A DNA stretch of 64,000 nt from Candidatus Zymogenaceae bacterium (GTDB taxonomy: Bacteria; Desulfobacterota; Zymogenia; Zymogenales; Zymogenaceae), in the NCBI GenBank assembly GCA_016933535.1, contig JAFGAS010000081.1, positions 1-64,000 of the forward strand. Reading direction: 5' to 3'. Positions 32,852 to 41,504 of the stretch are shown piece by piece (within the stretch, counting starts at the first letter, position 1; every line of letters begins with the position of its first letter). The position numbers were made by a program, and so were the translations under genes. The notes beneath the pieces were generated by a model. The model did not search any database. It had not been told where the DNA came from and saw only the letters and a program-made list of their open reading frames with translations.

Positions 32852-35166
32852 GGATTGATGAGTTTCACGTCGCGCATTTCGGCCCCATTCGTTACGACAA
32901 ACCCTTCGTGCTGTCTGATTTCACGCTCTTCTGGGGAAAGAACGAGCAGGGCAAGACTCTGACAATCGATGCCCTGGTAAAGCTTCTCCTCGGCAAGGAG
33001 GCGAAACGGTTCGTAAGGATCGAACGGGTCGACGATAAACCCTCGGGGTATGTCGTCGTTACCGTCAACTCCGAAAGATATAAGCTGCCCGAAAAGGGCC
33101 TTCTGACTGACGTATGCGGACTCACGGAGGCCGAGTGCCGCAACGTCTTCATCGTCCGGGCCAGCGACCTTTCCATCGGGCGGGATGAAAAGGAGCCGGA
33201 GGCGGACTTCTATGCGGCCGTCACCGACCGGATCACGGGTATGGAGACCCGGAGGATCTCCCGCGTCAAGGATGCCGTCCTTTCCGTCGCGCGGGTCACG
33301 CGGACGGGGAGGTTCAGGGATATACAGGACGAGGGGCTCAAGTCCCGGTTCGAGACGGCGCTCGCCATGACCGAGGAGATCGACCGGCTCTCCGCGGATA
33401 CCCAGGCCGAGGGCCTGGACACGCTGGAGCAGGAAGCGGTGGGTGAGGACGAGGCGATAAGACGCGTCGGCGATGAGCTATCGGCACTGGAAGACGCCCG
33501 CAAGCGCAAGCAGTACGAGACGGGGTTTGCCGCGACAGAAAGGCTCCGGGAGGCGCTGGGGGCCGCCGGCCGATTGGAGCGGTATCGGGACGAGGACGAA
33601 CGAGCGTGGGGCGATGCCGAACGGGAGATCGGGAGGGTCACGGCCGAGATCGGCCGCCTCCGGGAGCAGGCGGACAAGAAAAAGGCCCGGCTATCGGAAA
33701 TAATTAACGAAATCAGAAAAAAAGAGGGCGATTTTCAGGCCCTGGAAAACCGGAAACGGAAGGTAGATGAGGACGTGAGGCCGAGGCTGGTGGATTACGA
33801 AAAGCGCCTCGGCCGGAATGCGGAAAATAGTCAGAAGAAGGGATACTATACCCTGGTCTCGGCGGTCTCGGCGGCCGTTTTCTGCGCGTCCCTTATCAGC
33901 GTTATCCTCAGGCCCCACCCCCTGTTTACCGTACTCTCGGCGGCCGCGCTCGGGGCGACCGTCGTCTGTATCACTATCCTTTCCCGGATCATCGTCGGGC
34001 GGTCCCGGCTCGAGCGCGATTTCCAGGAGGTCCGGCTCGACCTCGCCCGGCTGGAGCTGGCGGGAAAATCTGTTCCCGAAACCCTGGCCGCCGTCCAAAG
34101 ATTCAACGAGCACTATAAGAAGCGGTTCGACGAGATCAACGGGCTCCGGCAGGATCGGTCGGTGCTCGAACGGGAGATCGCCGACATCGTCTCCCGGGCC
34201 GTCCCCGAGCAGGAGCGGGCGGTTGAGGCGGGCCGGCGGGCCGTTGCCGATATACAGAGGAACTCCGGATGCAAGACGATAGAAGACCTGGCCGAGCGGC
34301 TGGCGTCCAGGAGGGATACCGATTCGGTTGTTGCGCGGCAGGTGGCGATATTGACGGGCATGTTCGAGAAGGGCACCGGGAATATCAAAGAAGACGTCGA
34401 GCTCTGGAGGGGCAAGATATCGGAGCTTTCATCGTATCGCGAGGCGGCCCCGGGCGTCGAATTCACCGAACAAACATACAAGGAAAAGCAGGACGAAAAA
34501 AGGGCGGCCGAACAACGGCTGGGCCAAATCTCTTCCCGTCTTGCCGATTTCAAGAAGCGACTTGAACAGGTCGAGCGCAAGGCCAATGCTGTCCTTGCGA
34601 CGGCCGACGACTATATCCATTGTGATACCTCATCGGACCTCGTCTCGATTGCCGAAAGGCTTTCCGCGTTCATATCGGAACATGAGGCAAACCGAAGCGC
34701 GGCGCTGACGGCCGTGGGCATATTCGAGCAGATCGAACGGGAAGAAAAGGGGCGCGTCTCACTTCTCTTTGACGAGGAAGGCGGGGTGTCGGGATACTTT
34801 TCGACGATCACGGGAGGGCTCTACGATGCCGTGTCGTTTGATCCCGTGGGCGGCGTAGTCAGCGTCAGAAAGGGCGGCGGCGAGACGCTCTCCGCCGACA
34901 AGCTCTCATCGGGCGCCTACGACCAGCTCTACCTGGCGGTGCGCCTGGCCCTGGGGCGGCGCATTGCCCCGGACGGGGCGGGCTTTTTTATCATGGACGA
35001 CCCGTTCATACGCTCCGACCCCGACCGCCTTGCCCGCCAGATGGCGATGCTCGGCGATATCGCCCGAAAGGGGTGGCAGATCGTCTACTTCTCCTCCAAG
35101 GGGGAGGTCAAAGAGGCCCTGGCAAAGGAGATCAAGAAGGGCGCGGTGACCCTGATCGATATCTGA
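32848..35166 (+). CDS. Rad50/SbcC-like AAA ATPase with central membrane hairpin (YhaN-like)
   Basis: A 772-residue ABC-type ATPase. Walker A is FWGKNEQGKTLTID (about residues 29-42). A coiled coil follows, and in its middle are two hydrophobic helices (about residues 334-352 and 358-380, YTLVSAVSAAVFCASLISVI and LFTVLSAAALGATVVCITIL), replacing the zinc hook of Rad50. A second coiled coil leads to the signature motif KLSSGAYDQLYLAVRLAL and Walker B GFFIMDDPFIRSD. The GTG start overlaps the nuclease gene. The membrane hairpin is the YhaN hallmark and implies that the complex is anchored at the inner membrane. Assignment is strong; substrate and biological trigger are unknown. Confidence 0.85.
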   Translation: MRIDEFHVAHFGPIRYDKPFVLSDFTLFWGKNEQGKTLTIDALVKLLLGKEAKRFVRIERVDDKPSGYVVVTVNSERYKLPEKGLLTDVCGLTEAECRNVFIVRASDLSIGRDEKEPEADFYAAVTDRITGMETRRISRVKDAVLSVARVTRTGRFRDIQDEGLKSRFETALAMTEEIDRLSADTQAEGLDTLEQEAVGEDEAIRRVGDELSALEDARKRKQYETGFAATERLREALGAAGRLERYRDEDERAWGDAEREIGRVTAEIGRLREQADKKKARLSEIINEIRKKEGDFQALENRKRKVDEDVRPRLVDYEKRLGRNAENSQKKGYYTLVSAVSAAVFCASLISVILRPHPLFTVLSAAALGATVVCITILSRIIVGRSRLERDFQEVRLDLARLELAGKSVPETLAAVQRFNEHYKKRFDEINGLRQDRSVLEREIADIVSRAVPEQERAVEAGRRAVADIQRNSGCKTIEDLAERLASRRDTDSVVARQVAILTGMFEKGTGNIKEDVELWRGKISELSSYREAAPGVEFTEQTYKEKQDEKRAAEQRLGQISSRLADFKKRLEQVERKANAVLATADDYIHCDTSSDLVSIAERLSAFISEHEANRSAALTAVGIFEQIEREEKGRVSLLFDEEGGVSGYFSTITGGLYDAVSFDPVGGVVSVRKGGGETLSADKLSSGAYDQLYLAVRLALGRRIAPDGAGFFIMDDPFIRSDPDRLARQMAMLGDIARKGWQIVYFSSKGEVKEALAKEIKKGAVTLIDI

Positions 35167-35203
35167 TCTCTTCAGAAGGCCGCCGCGCCGATAGGCCCCG
35201 CTC

Positions 35204-36589
35204 TTAGTACTTCTCAACCGCCCGTATTATCGGTTTTACCATTTCGTGTTTTATCATCTGTCCGTATATTTTTTCCCGAATCGGCCTGATGTGCGCCAGC
35301 AGGGTCAGGAAGATATTGACCATCCGAAATTTCTTGTCCGTCTTCTGCGGGAACGCCAACAGGCCGTGCTTCTTGTAGTACCGGTAATCGGAGACGAACG
35401 GAAAACGGAGCCTGCCCCAGACGTCGTCACGAAAGATCTTTCGTCCCGCAAATCCCAGGAACGTCATCGATCGAATATATTGCGCGTCGGCCGCCCAGAC
35501 GAGCCTGCCGGCGAGCCCGGTGATAAGGCCATCCAATTGGGCCGAACCGGCGGTCTCGTCGGAGACGAAGTCCACGATACTCGCGCCCTGGGTTTCGAAG
35601 TATCCGCGCAGCGCCTCTGAAAGCGGTGTCGCCTGAGAGAGGGGACCCGAGACGAGGAAGGCGACCTGTTTTCCCTCCATCACGGGGATGTGGGTCATGA
35701 AAAACGAGCGGTCAAAGAAGAGCTTGAACCGCGACGAGAGGTAACGGTCTTTGATCGCCCCGGCAATAACCAGGATATCGGCGGGGATGATCGTCTCCCG
35801 GTAAAAATCGACGAAGCCGTCCTTGCCGGTGTAGGCGCAGGTGTTGTCCCACCCGCACCGGATACACCCCAGGCACCCCCCGGCGATATCGATATCGTTG
35901 AGGTTGACGACGACGGGTTTCGTGGTGAACGAACCGCAGAAGCGCTCGACCATCCCGAGGAGATTCGTCTGCCCATCCGTTGCGTCCGTCAGGACGACGA
36001 TTTTTTTGTCCCCCGGGTCGACGCCAGCCGTGGGCCTGGCGGGGACATATTTCGTGGGAACGGCCGAAAGCGGTGAGAAGAAACGGGACACGGGGAGTTT
36101 TTTCTCGACGGTTGCCAAGAAATCACCGGCAAATCCGAGGAGTCTTTTTCGCTCCTTTTCCAGTATCAGGTCGTGCATCTCGGGGGAATGGTAGCCGGCA
36201 TACCGCATGCCCAGGTCCTCGGATATCCCGCGGACGTAGGCATGGGCGGTCTGGTCGTAGAAGTGAATCGATGTGGACAGCGACGCGGCATATTTTCCCG
36301 CAAAGGCGTCTTCGGCTCCGCGCTCACCGATAAGTTCGATAAAACGCTTGAGCCCGGAATGAACGACGAGGTAGTAGAGAGGAAAGGCCCAGAGGACGGC
36401 GTCTGACGTCCGGACCGAGTCGATAATCTCGGAAAACGCCTTCTCGTCCTTCTCAATTGTCTTGATCCGCTGCGCGACGTGAAACGTCGCGTACTCGTGC
36501 CCGGGGAACTTCTTGATGATGTAATTGACGTACTGCATGGTAACGCTCGTCTCCCCCTTGGGGCTGCCCGCAAGTATCGTGATCTTCAT
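35204..36589 (-). CDS. Tandem flavodoxin-fold NAD(P)H-dependent oxidoreductase
   Basis: A 461-residue protein with two flavodoxin-like halves. Half one (residues 1-155) starts ITILAGSPKGETSVT, an FMN-phosphate loop, and has VLWAFPLYYLVVHSGLKRFI. Half two (from about 195, KKIVVLTDATDGQTNLLGMV) contains GCLGCIRCGWDNTCAYTGKDG, the Cys-containing segment of iron-sulfur flavoprotein-like proteins, then ILVIAGAIKDRYLSSRFKLFFDR. The C-terminal 90 residues are extra. FMN-dependent reduction of quinones, aromatics or metal complexes is likely. It sits 101 bases downstream of a padR-type gene on the same strand, so it is probably the target of that repressor. GAGGT precedes the ATG. Confidence 0.82.
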   Translation of the reverse strand: MKITILAGSPKGETSVTMQYVNYIIKKFPGHEYATFHVAQRIKTIEKDEKAFSEIIDSVRTSDAVLWAFPLYYLVVHSGLKRFIELIGERGAEDAFAGKYAASLSTSIHFYDQTAHAYVRGISEDLGMRYAGYHSPEMHDLILEKERKRLLGFAGDFLATVEKKLPVSRFFSPLSAVPTKYVPARPTAGVDPGDKKIVVLTDATDGQTNLLGMVERFCGSFTTKPVVVNLNDIDIAGGCLGCIRCGWDNTCAYTGKDGFVDFYRETIIPADILVIAGAIKDRYLSSRFKLFFDRSFFMTHIPVMEGKQVAFLVSGPLSQATPLSEALRGYFETQGASIVDFVSDETAGSAQLDGLITGLAGRLVWAADAQYIRSMTFLGFAGRKIFRDDVWGRLRFPFVSDYRYYKKHGLLAFPQKTDKKFRMVNIFLTLLAHIRPIREKIYGQMIKHEMVKPIIRAVEKY

Positions 36590-36689
36590 CTGGATACCTC
36601 TACTAATTATTTCGAAAATGTTATCTTTTTCTCACCGTTGCGCGAGGCAAGCGGCGACCCACGCGACATCAGACCGGCGCATGACGGCA

Positions 36690-37307
36690 TCAAAAAAGGC
36701 GATGCGGCTTGAAATCTCTCACTTTTTTATGCGGTGGCCGACCTCCGGGCGCAGCCTGCATGTCAACAAGTGTCTGGATGGTCTCCTCGCACCAGGCGAC
36801 GACAGCCCTTGATCGATGCATTCCGAAGCTGATCGTCATGAGCCAGAAGGGGACATCCTCCATGCCCTGGTGAGTGCCGTCCTGCCGGAGGTGCCGTTCG
36901 ATGGTCTCATAGGTCGTAAGCCTTCGTTCGTGCAGGTCTTTTTCCTTTTTGAGCTTCTCGATGACAGCGGGAAGGGGAAGCGCCCTGGCAAAGAAGACCT
37001 GGAGGAGCAGTTCGATCCTGGTGGGCTGCTCTTCCGGCTCCCGGAGGAGCCAATCGGTCAGGGCCTTTTCGCCCGCATCCGTCAGGGTGTAGACGGAACG
37101 ATCCGGCCTGCCGGGGGTATACCTGACCTCCCGGGAGATGAGGCCTTCGTGCTCCATACGCTTCAGCATAGGGTAGATGTGCCCGAAGTTCTCGTTCCAG
37201 AAGTGGCCGATGGAGTTGTCTGTCACCATCTTTATGTCGTATCCGGACATCGGGGCAAGTGATAGGACGCCGAGAATTGCGTATCGTGTCTTGTTTTCCT
37301 TCGACAT
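36690..37307 (-). CDS. PadR-family transcriptional regulator
   Basis: A 205-residue PadR-type winged-helix repressor. The N-terminal domain has the family sequence YAILGVLSLAPMSGYDIKMV, HIYPMLKRMEHEGLI and GRPDRSVYTLTDAGEKAL. The C-terminal half is the vinculin-like dimerisation helix bundle of PadR subfamily 1. AGGAGG precedes the ATG. A palindromic operator (37331-37355) lies right before the gene, so autoregulation is expected. The double-flavodoxin reductase gene follows in the same direction. PadR proteins usually respond to phenolics or other toxic small molecules, which fits a reductase target. Confidence 0.92.
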   Translation of the reverse strand: MSKENKTRYAILGVLSLAPMSGYDIKMVTDNSIGHFWNENFGHIYPMLKRMEHEGLISREVRYTPGRPDRSVYTLTDAGEKALTDWLLREPEEQPTRIELLLQVFFARALPLPAVIEKLKKEKDLHERRLTTYETIERHLRQDGTHQGMEDVPFWLMTISFGMHRSRAVVAWCEETIQTLVDMQAAPGGRPPHKKVRDFKPHRLF

Positions 37308-37330
37308 GCTTCGCCTCCTTATGGCAACAT

Positions 37331-37355
37331 GATATATATCACAGTGATATATGTC
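37331..37355. promoter_or_regulatory. PadR-type palindromic operator
   Basis: GATATATATCAC-A-GTGATATATGTC, arms matching at 11 of 12 positions with a perfect 9-bp core (ATATATCAC/GTGATATAT), 24 bases upstream of the padR-like start. The outer ACAT and ATGT resemble known PadR sites. Confidence 0.75.
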
Positions 37356-37598
37356 AAGAAAAAAGTGACCCCAATTTCATTTTTACTGCATGCGGGCTGG
37401 ATAATGACCTCGAACCGCCGCCGGAATTGACCTTGCCTTTTGGGGATGATGTCTGGTATTATAGAGGCACGGGGATTATCGCAATACCTTACAGAGCAGC
37501 CCGATACTCCATAATAATCCTCCGATTCATTGTAAACATGGAATCACCGTCATTTCCTTTACGGTACGACAGCGACTCGTGACAGGTGGGGTTTTCGC

Positions 37599-38420
37599 AT
37601 GTCCTTTCGTCCCGCGTGGTGGATCAGGTTCCTGGCGATGATATGGCCGCTTACGCGCGTCGCCGGACGTACCTATGACATCCCCCTGATCGGACGGCTG
37701 CTGACCTTCCTGACGCTCCCCCTCTTTTCGCCCCGAAAACAGAGTCTCACTTATATTCCTATCAATCGAGAAATTTCCGGGGGGAACTCCGCCTTCCTGC
37801 CGCGCACTATCACGGCCGATCTCATCGCCGGGTCGTCCCGCCGGGCGATTATCCACCACTGCACCTGCCGGATGGACCGGGGGTGCGTGGATCATGACGC
37901 CGGCCTGGGATGTATGCTTCTGGGCGACGGCGCCGCCGAGATAGACCCGAAGATCGCGCGCCACGTCACGGAGCAGGAGGCCCTGGATCACCTGGATCGG
38001 GCGCTTGAAAACGGCCTGATGCCGCTGGTGGGCCGGGCGCCCATCGACAACTACATGTGGGGGGTCGCCAACCGGGGGCGGCTTCTGACCGTCTGCTTCT
38101 GCTGCCGTTGCTGCTGCACGATTCTCGAGGCGGCCAGATACCTCCCGGCCGAGATCCATGAGTCGATCATTCCCGTACCCGGAGTGACGGTCACGATAGA
38201 TACGGCGGCCTGTACGGCCTGCGGCGCCTGTGTTCGGGAGTGCTTCATGGGAGCGCTCACGCTCGTGGGCACAACGGTCGTCCGCGATGAATCGCGATGC
38301 AAGAGATGCGGGCGGTGCGCGTCGATTTGTCCCGCGGCGGCCATAGAAGTGACGGTAGATCAACAAGCAGCCCGCGCTCAGGTGTTGGGCCGTATCGGGA
38401 AGTTTGTCGATTTCCGATAG
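37599..38420 (+). CDS. Cys-rich protein with two 4Fe-4S clusters, no HTH (paralogue 2)
   Basis: A 273-residue iron-sulfur protein in the same family as 2761-3843 and 48197-49207, but with a different N terminus: a hydrophobic, Arg-containing segment (WWIRFLAMIWPLTRVAG and LLTFLTLPLFSPRK) that may associate with the membrane, instead of a winged helix. The diagnostic Cys motifs are CTCRMDRGC...C (about residues 88-107) and CFCCRCCC (about 167-174). The C terminus has ferredoxin motifs CTACGACVRECF and CKRCGRCASICP. The CoA-ligase alpha-subunit gene follows 71 bases later on the same strand, so the two may form an operon; a redox partner role for acyl-CoA metabolism is possible but unproven. 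Confidence 0.86.
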   Translation: MSFRPAWWIRFLAMIWPLTRVAGRTYDIPLIGRLLTFLTLPLFSPRKQSLTYIPINREISGGNSAFLPRTITADLIAGSSRRAIIHHCTCRMDRGCVDHDAGLGCMLLGDGAAEIDPKIARHVTEQEALDHLDRALENGLMPLVGRAPIDNYMWGVANRGRLLTVCFCCRCCCTILEAARYLPAEIHESIIPVPGVTVTIDTAACTACGACVRECFMGALTLVGTTVVRDESRCKRCGRCASICPAAAIEVTVDQQAARAQVLGRIGKFVDFR

Positions 38421-38491
38421 ACGCCGACGGGCGGACGTCTGCCGTAGAGGCCCGGCGGTATAACACCGGTCAAATACAGGATTATATAACG

Positions 38492-40018
38492 ATGAAACTC
38501 GATGAATTTCAGACGCTCGATCGAATCATCCATCCCGCGTCGGTCGCGGTGGTCGGCGCGTCGAGCAGCCCGGGCAAATTCGGCTGGCTCTACATCAAGG
38601 CGCTGATCGATCTTAATTTTTCGGGCAGGCTCTTTCCCGTCAATGATCACGCCGACGAGATCCTCGGGGTCAAGACCTATCCCACCCTCGCAGAGCTTCC
38701 CGAGGTGCCCGACCTCCTGGTGGTCACGGTGCCGGCCCGGTTCGTTGCCGACTACCTCGAAGAGGCGCTGGCCCTCGGCATCCCCGGGGCGGTGGTGATG
38801 TCCTCGGGATTTACGGAGCTCAGCCAGGAGGGCGCCGCCATGCAGGCCCATATCGCCGAAATCGCCGCGCGGGGGATTCGGATTATCGGCCCCAACTGCT
38901 TTGGGATCTACTCCCCCAGGGCCGGGATCACCCTGATCCCCGGTTCGGGATTTTCCCGGGATTCGGGGCCGGTCGGGTTTTTTGCCCAGAGCGGCGGGAT
39001 GACGGCCGACCTCGGGCAAATGGCGATGAGCCGGGGGATTCGTTTTTCGGCGATGATCAGCTACGGCAACGCCGTGGACGTGGACGAAATCGAACTGCTG
39101 GAATATTTTGCCGCCGACCCGAACACGCATTTTATCGCCTCCTATATGGAGGGGGTTGTCGACGGCAGGCGCTTTTTTGAAATCCTCGGCAAGGTGGCAA
39201 AGATAAAGCCGGTCGTCATCTGGAAGGCGGGGATCACCGAGGCGGGGGCGCGCGCGGCGGCAAGCCACACCGGATCGATGGGGGGAAGCCGCCGGCTCTG
39301 GGAAAGTCTCTTTTCCCAGACCGGGGTGATCGGCGTGCGGGGATTGGAAGAAATGCTGGACGTCCTGATGATGCTGGCCTATGTTTATCCCCGCGGGGGC
39401 AGGAATGTCGCGATTGTCGGCGGCGGCGGTGGGCTGGCGGTAGAGGCGTCGGACCTTGCCGAGCTTTCGGGATTACGGCTTCCCCGGTTCCCGGCCGACG
39501 TGACCGAGCAGATAGCCTCCCTCCTGCAGGGGGCGGGGTCGGCACCCACCAACCCGGTGGACGCGGGAAACCCGGTGGTGCATCCGAGCGTCCTGGTCAA
39601 GATCATGAAGATGGCGGCGGCCCTTCCCGATGTCGACACGCTGATGGTGGTGCAGTTTCTCTTTCATATCTATATCCTCTTTCGGCGTATGTCGGGGCAG
39701 GCTGATATCCCGCTTTCGACGTTTGCGACCTACCCCGTTTTGGCCGATGGGATACGGGAGATCTGTAACGAGTTCGGCAAGCCGGTTATCGGCGTGTTCC
39801 CCGAAACGGCGACGTCGGAAAACGACGAGGAGGTCCAGCTCGAGATCGAGTGGCGAAAGGCCCGCCACGCCCTCCTGAATGCCGGGGCCCCGGTCTACCC
39901 CTCCATGGAGCGCGCGCTGGTCGCCTTGGCCAAGATGGTGGACCATCTCGAGTACCTCAAGTCGCGTGGGATCGTGCCCGCGCCGATCGGGGAGCGCTGC
40001 GTCGTGACGCAGTATTGA
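38492..40018 (+). CDS. NDP-forming acyl-CoA synthetase alpha-type subunit (CoA-binding)
   Basis: A 508-residue protein of the ADP-forming acetyl/acyl-CoA synthetase (ACD) and succinyl-CoA-synthetase-like superfamily. The N-terminal CoA-binding domain begins IIHPASVAVVGASSSPGKFG. PNCFGIYSP and FFAQSGGMTADLG belong to the ligase domain. The phosphorylated His of this family is in the ASHTGSMGGSRRLWE segment (about residues 260-274). The ATP-grasp beta subunit needed for catalysis is neither fused nor adjacent. Frame extends upstream of 38492, but ATG at 38492 starts right at the homologous N terminus. The stop is followed at once by hairpin element C. Confidence 0.87.
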   Translation: MKLDEFQTLDRIIHPASVAVVGASSSPGKFGWLYIKALIDLNFSGRLFPVNDHADEILGVKTYPTLAELPEVPDLLVVTVPARFVADYLEEALALGIPGAVVMSSGFTELSQEGAAMQAHIAEIAARGIRIIGPNCFGIYSPRAGITLIPGSGFSRDSGPVGFFAQSGGMTADLGQMAMSRGIRFSAMISYGNAVDVDEIELLEYFAADPNTHFIASYMEGVVDGRRFFEILGKVAKIKPVVIWKAGITEAGARAAASHTGSMGGSRRLWESLFSQTGVIGVRGLEEMLDVLMMLAYVYPRGGRNVAIVGGGGGLAVEASDLAELSGLRLPRFPADVTEQIASLLQGAGSAPTNPVDAGNPVVHPSVLVKIMKMAAALPDVDTLMVVQFLFHIYILFRRMSGQADIPLSTFATYPVLADGIREICNEFGKPVIGVFPETATSENDEEVQLEIEWRKARHALLNAGAPVYPSMERALVALAKMVDHLEYLKSRGIVPAPIGERCVVTQY

Positions 40019-40023
40019 AGACA

Positions 40024-40060
40024 CCCCGAAAAGCAGGCTTTTCGGGGGCCCGTCAAGGAG
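40024..40060 (+). repeat. Covarying GCAGGC-loop hairpin element, copy C
   Basis: CCCCGAAAAG, CAGG, CTTTTCGGGG, a perfect 10-bp stem, then GCCCGTCAAGGAG. It starts 6 bases after the stop of the CoA-ligase subunit gene. Confidence 0.75.
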
Positions 40061-40128
40061 AAGAGGAAACTCCTGAATTTTGGTGATACGTGTCGCTTTC
40101 GTAATAGACTAACAGATAGTATCTTCCG

Positions 40129-40443
40129 ATGAAAAAAGACAAGGAACCCCGGGAGCGCAACGCCACGATCAGACGGGACATCATTGAATTGATGAAGCTG
40201 GGTCCGGTGACGCCGTTTGATCTCTCGGGGACACTGCGGGTCTCGGAGCGGGAGGCGGCCTTTCACCTGGCGCATGCGCTGGAATCGCCGTCCACGAAGT
40301 ATCAGATCGAGGTCACGCCCGCGTGCTGCAAATCCTGCGGTTTCGTCTTTCGGGAAAGAAAGAAAATTAGCAAGCCCTCCCGCTGCCCCCACTGCAAGGC
40401 GTCACGGGTCGAGGCGGCATCGTACTATATCAGGATGCCCTAG
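40129..40443 (+). CDS. HTH/Zn-ribbon transcriptional regulator (archaeal-type COG3357-like)
   Basis: A 104-residue predicted regulator. Residues about 10-58 form a helix-turn-helix (IIELMKLGPVTPFDLSGTLR, VSEREAAFHLAHAL). Residues 66-92 form a zinc ribbon with CKSCGF and CPHCKA Cys pairs. This HTH-plus-C-terminal-ribbon layout matches a family of small regulators that I know mainly from archaea. No operator or target is evident; it lies between the acyl-CoA synthetase gene and the rhamnose genes, both on the same strand. The start ATG at 40129 is the first in frame. Confidence 0.75.
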   Translation: MKKDKEPRERNATIRRDIIELMKLGPVTPFDLSGTLRVSEREAAFHLAHALESPSTKYQIEVTPACCKSCGFVFRERKKISKPSRCPHCKASRVEAASYYIRMP

Positions 40444-40748
40444 GAAGAACGATTTTCCGGCAAAAGGTATCCCTGAACGAAATCGGGGGACGCGGCGGGT
40501 ATCCGAATATGAGGACCGACGGCAAAACGCCGTCCTACCGCAGGGACGCGAAGGACCGCCCCCTTTGCCGATTTCGCAACAAAATCCCGCTATTTCCCTA
40601 ATTTGCTTGATAGAATCGTTTTTTTATGGTATTCAAAATCTTTGTAATAGGTGAAATTGATACATGTGAGCGTATTATAATCGCCTCAGGCGGTTCTAAC
40701 GGGCCACGCAATGATTAAAAGCGGCATGAATATAAGAAGGGGTATCTC
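40444..40748. other. Intergenic region before the rml genes
   Basis: A hairpin GACGGC-AAAAC-GCCGTC lies at about 40516-40532. TATAAT occurs at 40676-40681 without a clear -35 box; it may be part of the rmlA promoter. No gene. Confidence 0.4.
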
Positions 40749-41480
40749 ATGAAAGGCGTCATACTCGCCGGCGGTCTCGGCACCAGGCTCTTCCCCTTGA
40801 CCAGGGTCACCAATAAGCACCTTCTGCCTATCTACAACAAGCCCATGATCTTCTATCCGATCCAGGCACTTGTCAACGCCGGGATCCAGGACATCCTGAT
40901 CGTCACCGGCGGCGCCAGCGCCGGCGACTTCCTCAAGCTCCTGCGTAACGGGACTGATTTCGGACTCAAACGCCTCAACTACGCCTACCAGGAGGGGGAG
41001 GGGGGAATAGCCGACGCCCTGGCCCTGGCCGGGCACTTTGCCGAGGGAGAAAAGATCTGCGTTATCCTTGGGGATAATATCATAGAGAAGAACATCGCGG
41101 TCCATGTGGCCGAATTCGAAAAGCAAAAGGAAGGCGCCCGTATCCTCCTCAAGAAGGTCCCCGACCCCCAGCGGTTCGGCGTGCCGGTGTTTAACGGCAA
41201 CAAGATCGTCAAGATCGAGGAAAAGCCCAAAGACCCGAAATCGGACTTCGCCGTCATCGGCATCTACATGTACGACTCGAAGGTCTTCGATATCATCTCG
41301 GGGCTTTCGCCGTCGGACCGGGGAGAGCTGGAGATCACCGATGTAAACAATAAATATATCGAGTGGGGCAACCTCAGCTGGGGGGAGATTACCGGCTGGT
41401 GGACCGATGCGGGGACGTTTGACTCGCTGCTTTCGGCGGGAAGCCTTGTGGCGAAAACCGGCGCCAATATGACGGATTAA
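40749..41480 (+). CDS. rmlA: Glucose-1-phosphate thymidylyltransferase
   Basis: A 243-residue nucleotidyltransferase making dTDP-glucose, the first step of dTDP-L-rhamnose synthesis. The active-site signature is LAGGLGTRLFPLT (residues 6-18). NKHLLPIYNKPMIFYPI binds dTTP and sugar, with LGDNI and EKPKDPKSDFAVIGIYMYD downstream. Its length, shorter than the roughly 290-residue E. coli RmlA, corresponds to the short-form enzymes common outside enterobacteria. It heads an rmlA-rmlC-rmlB-rmlD cluster on one strand; the gap to rmlC is 24 bases. Confidence 0.93.
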   Translation: MKGVILAGGLGTRLFPLTRVTNKHLLPIYNKPMIFYPIQALVNAGIQDILIVTGGASAGDFLKLLRNGTDFGLKRLNYAYQEGEGGIADALALAGHFAEGEKICVILGDNIIEKNIAVHVAEFEKQKEGARILLKKVPDPQRFGVPVFNGNKIVKIEEKPKDPKSDFAVIGIYMYDSKVFDIISGLSPSDRGELEITDVNNKYIEWGNLSWGEITGWWTDAGTFDSLLSAGSLVAKTGANMTD

Positions 41481-41504
41481 AATCACCAAAATCAGGATGG
41501 GCTG

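Noticed and set aside
37259-37582. Open frame across the PadR operator
   Set aside because: It runs through the operator and promoter region of the divergent padR gene and has no ribosome-binding site or domain.
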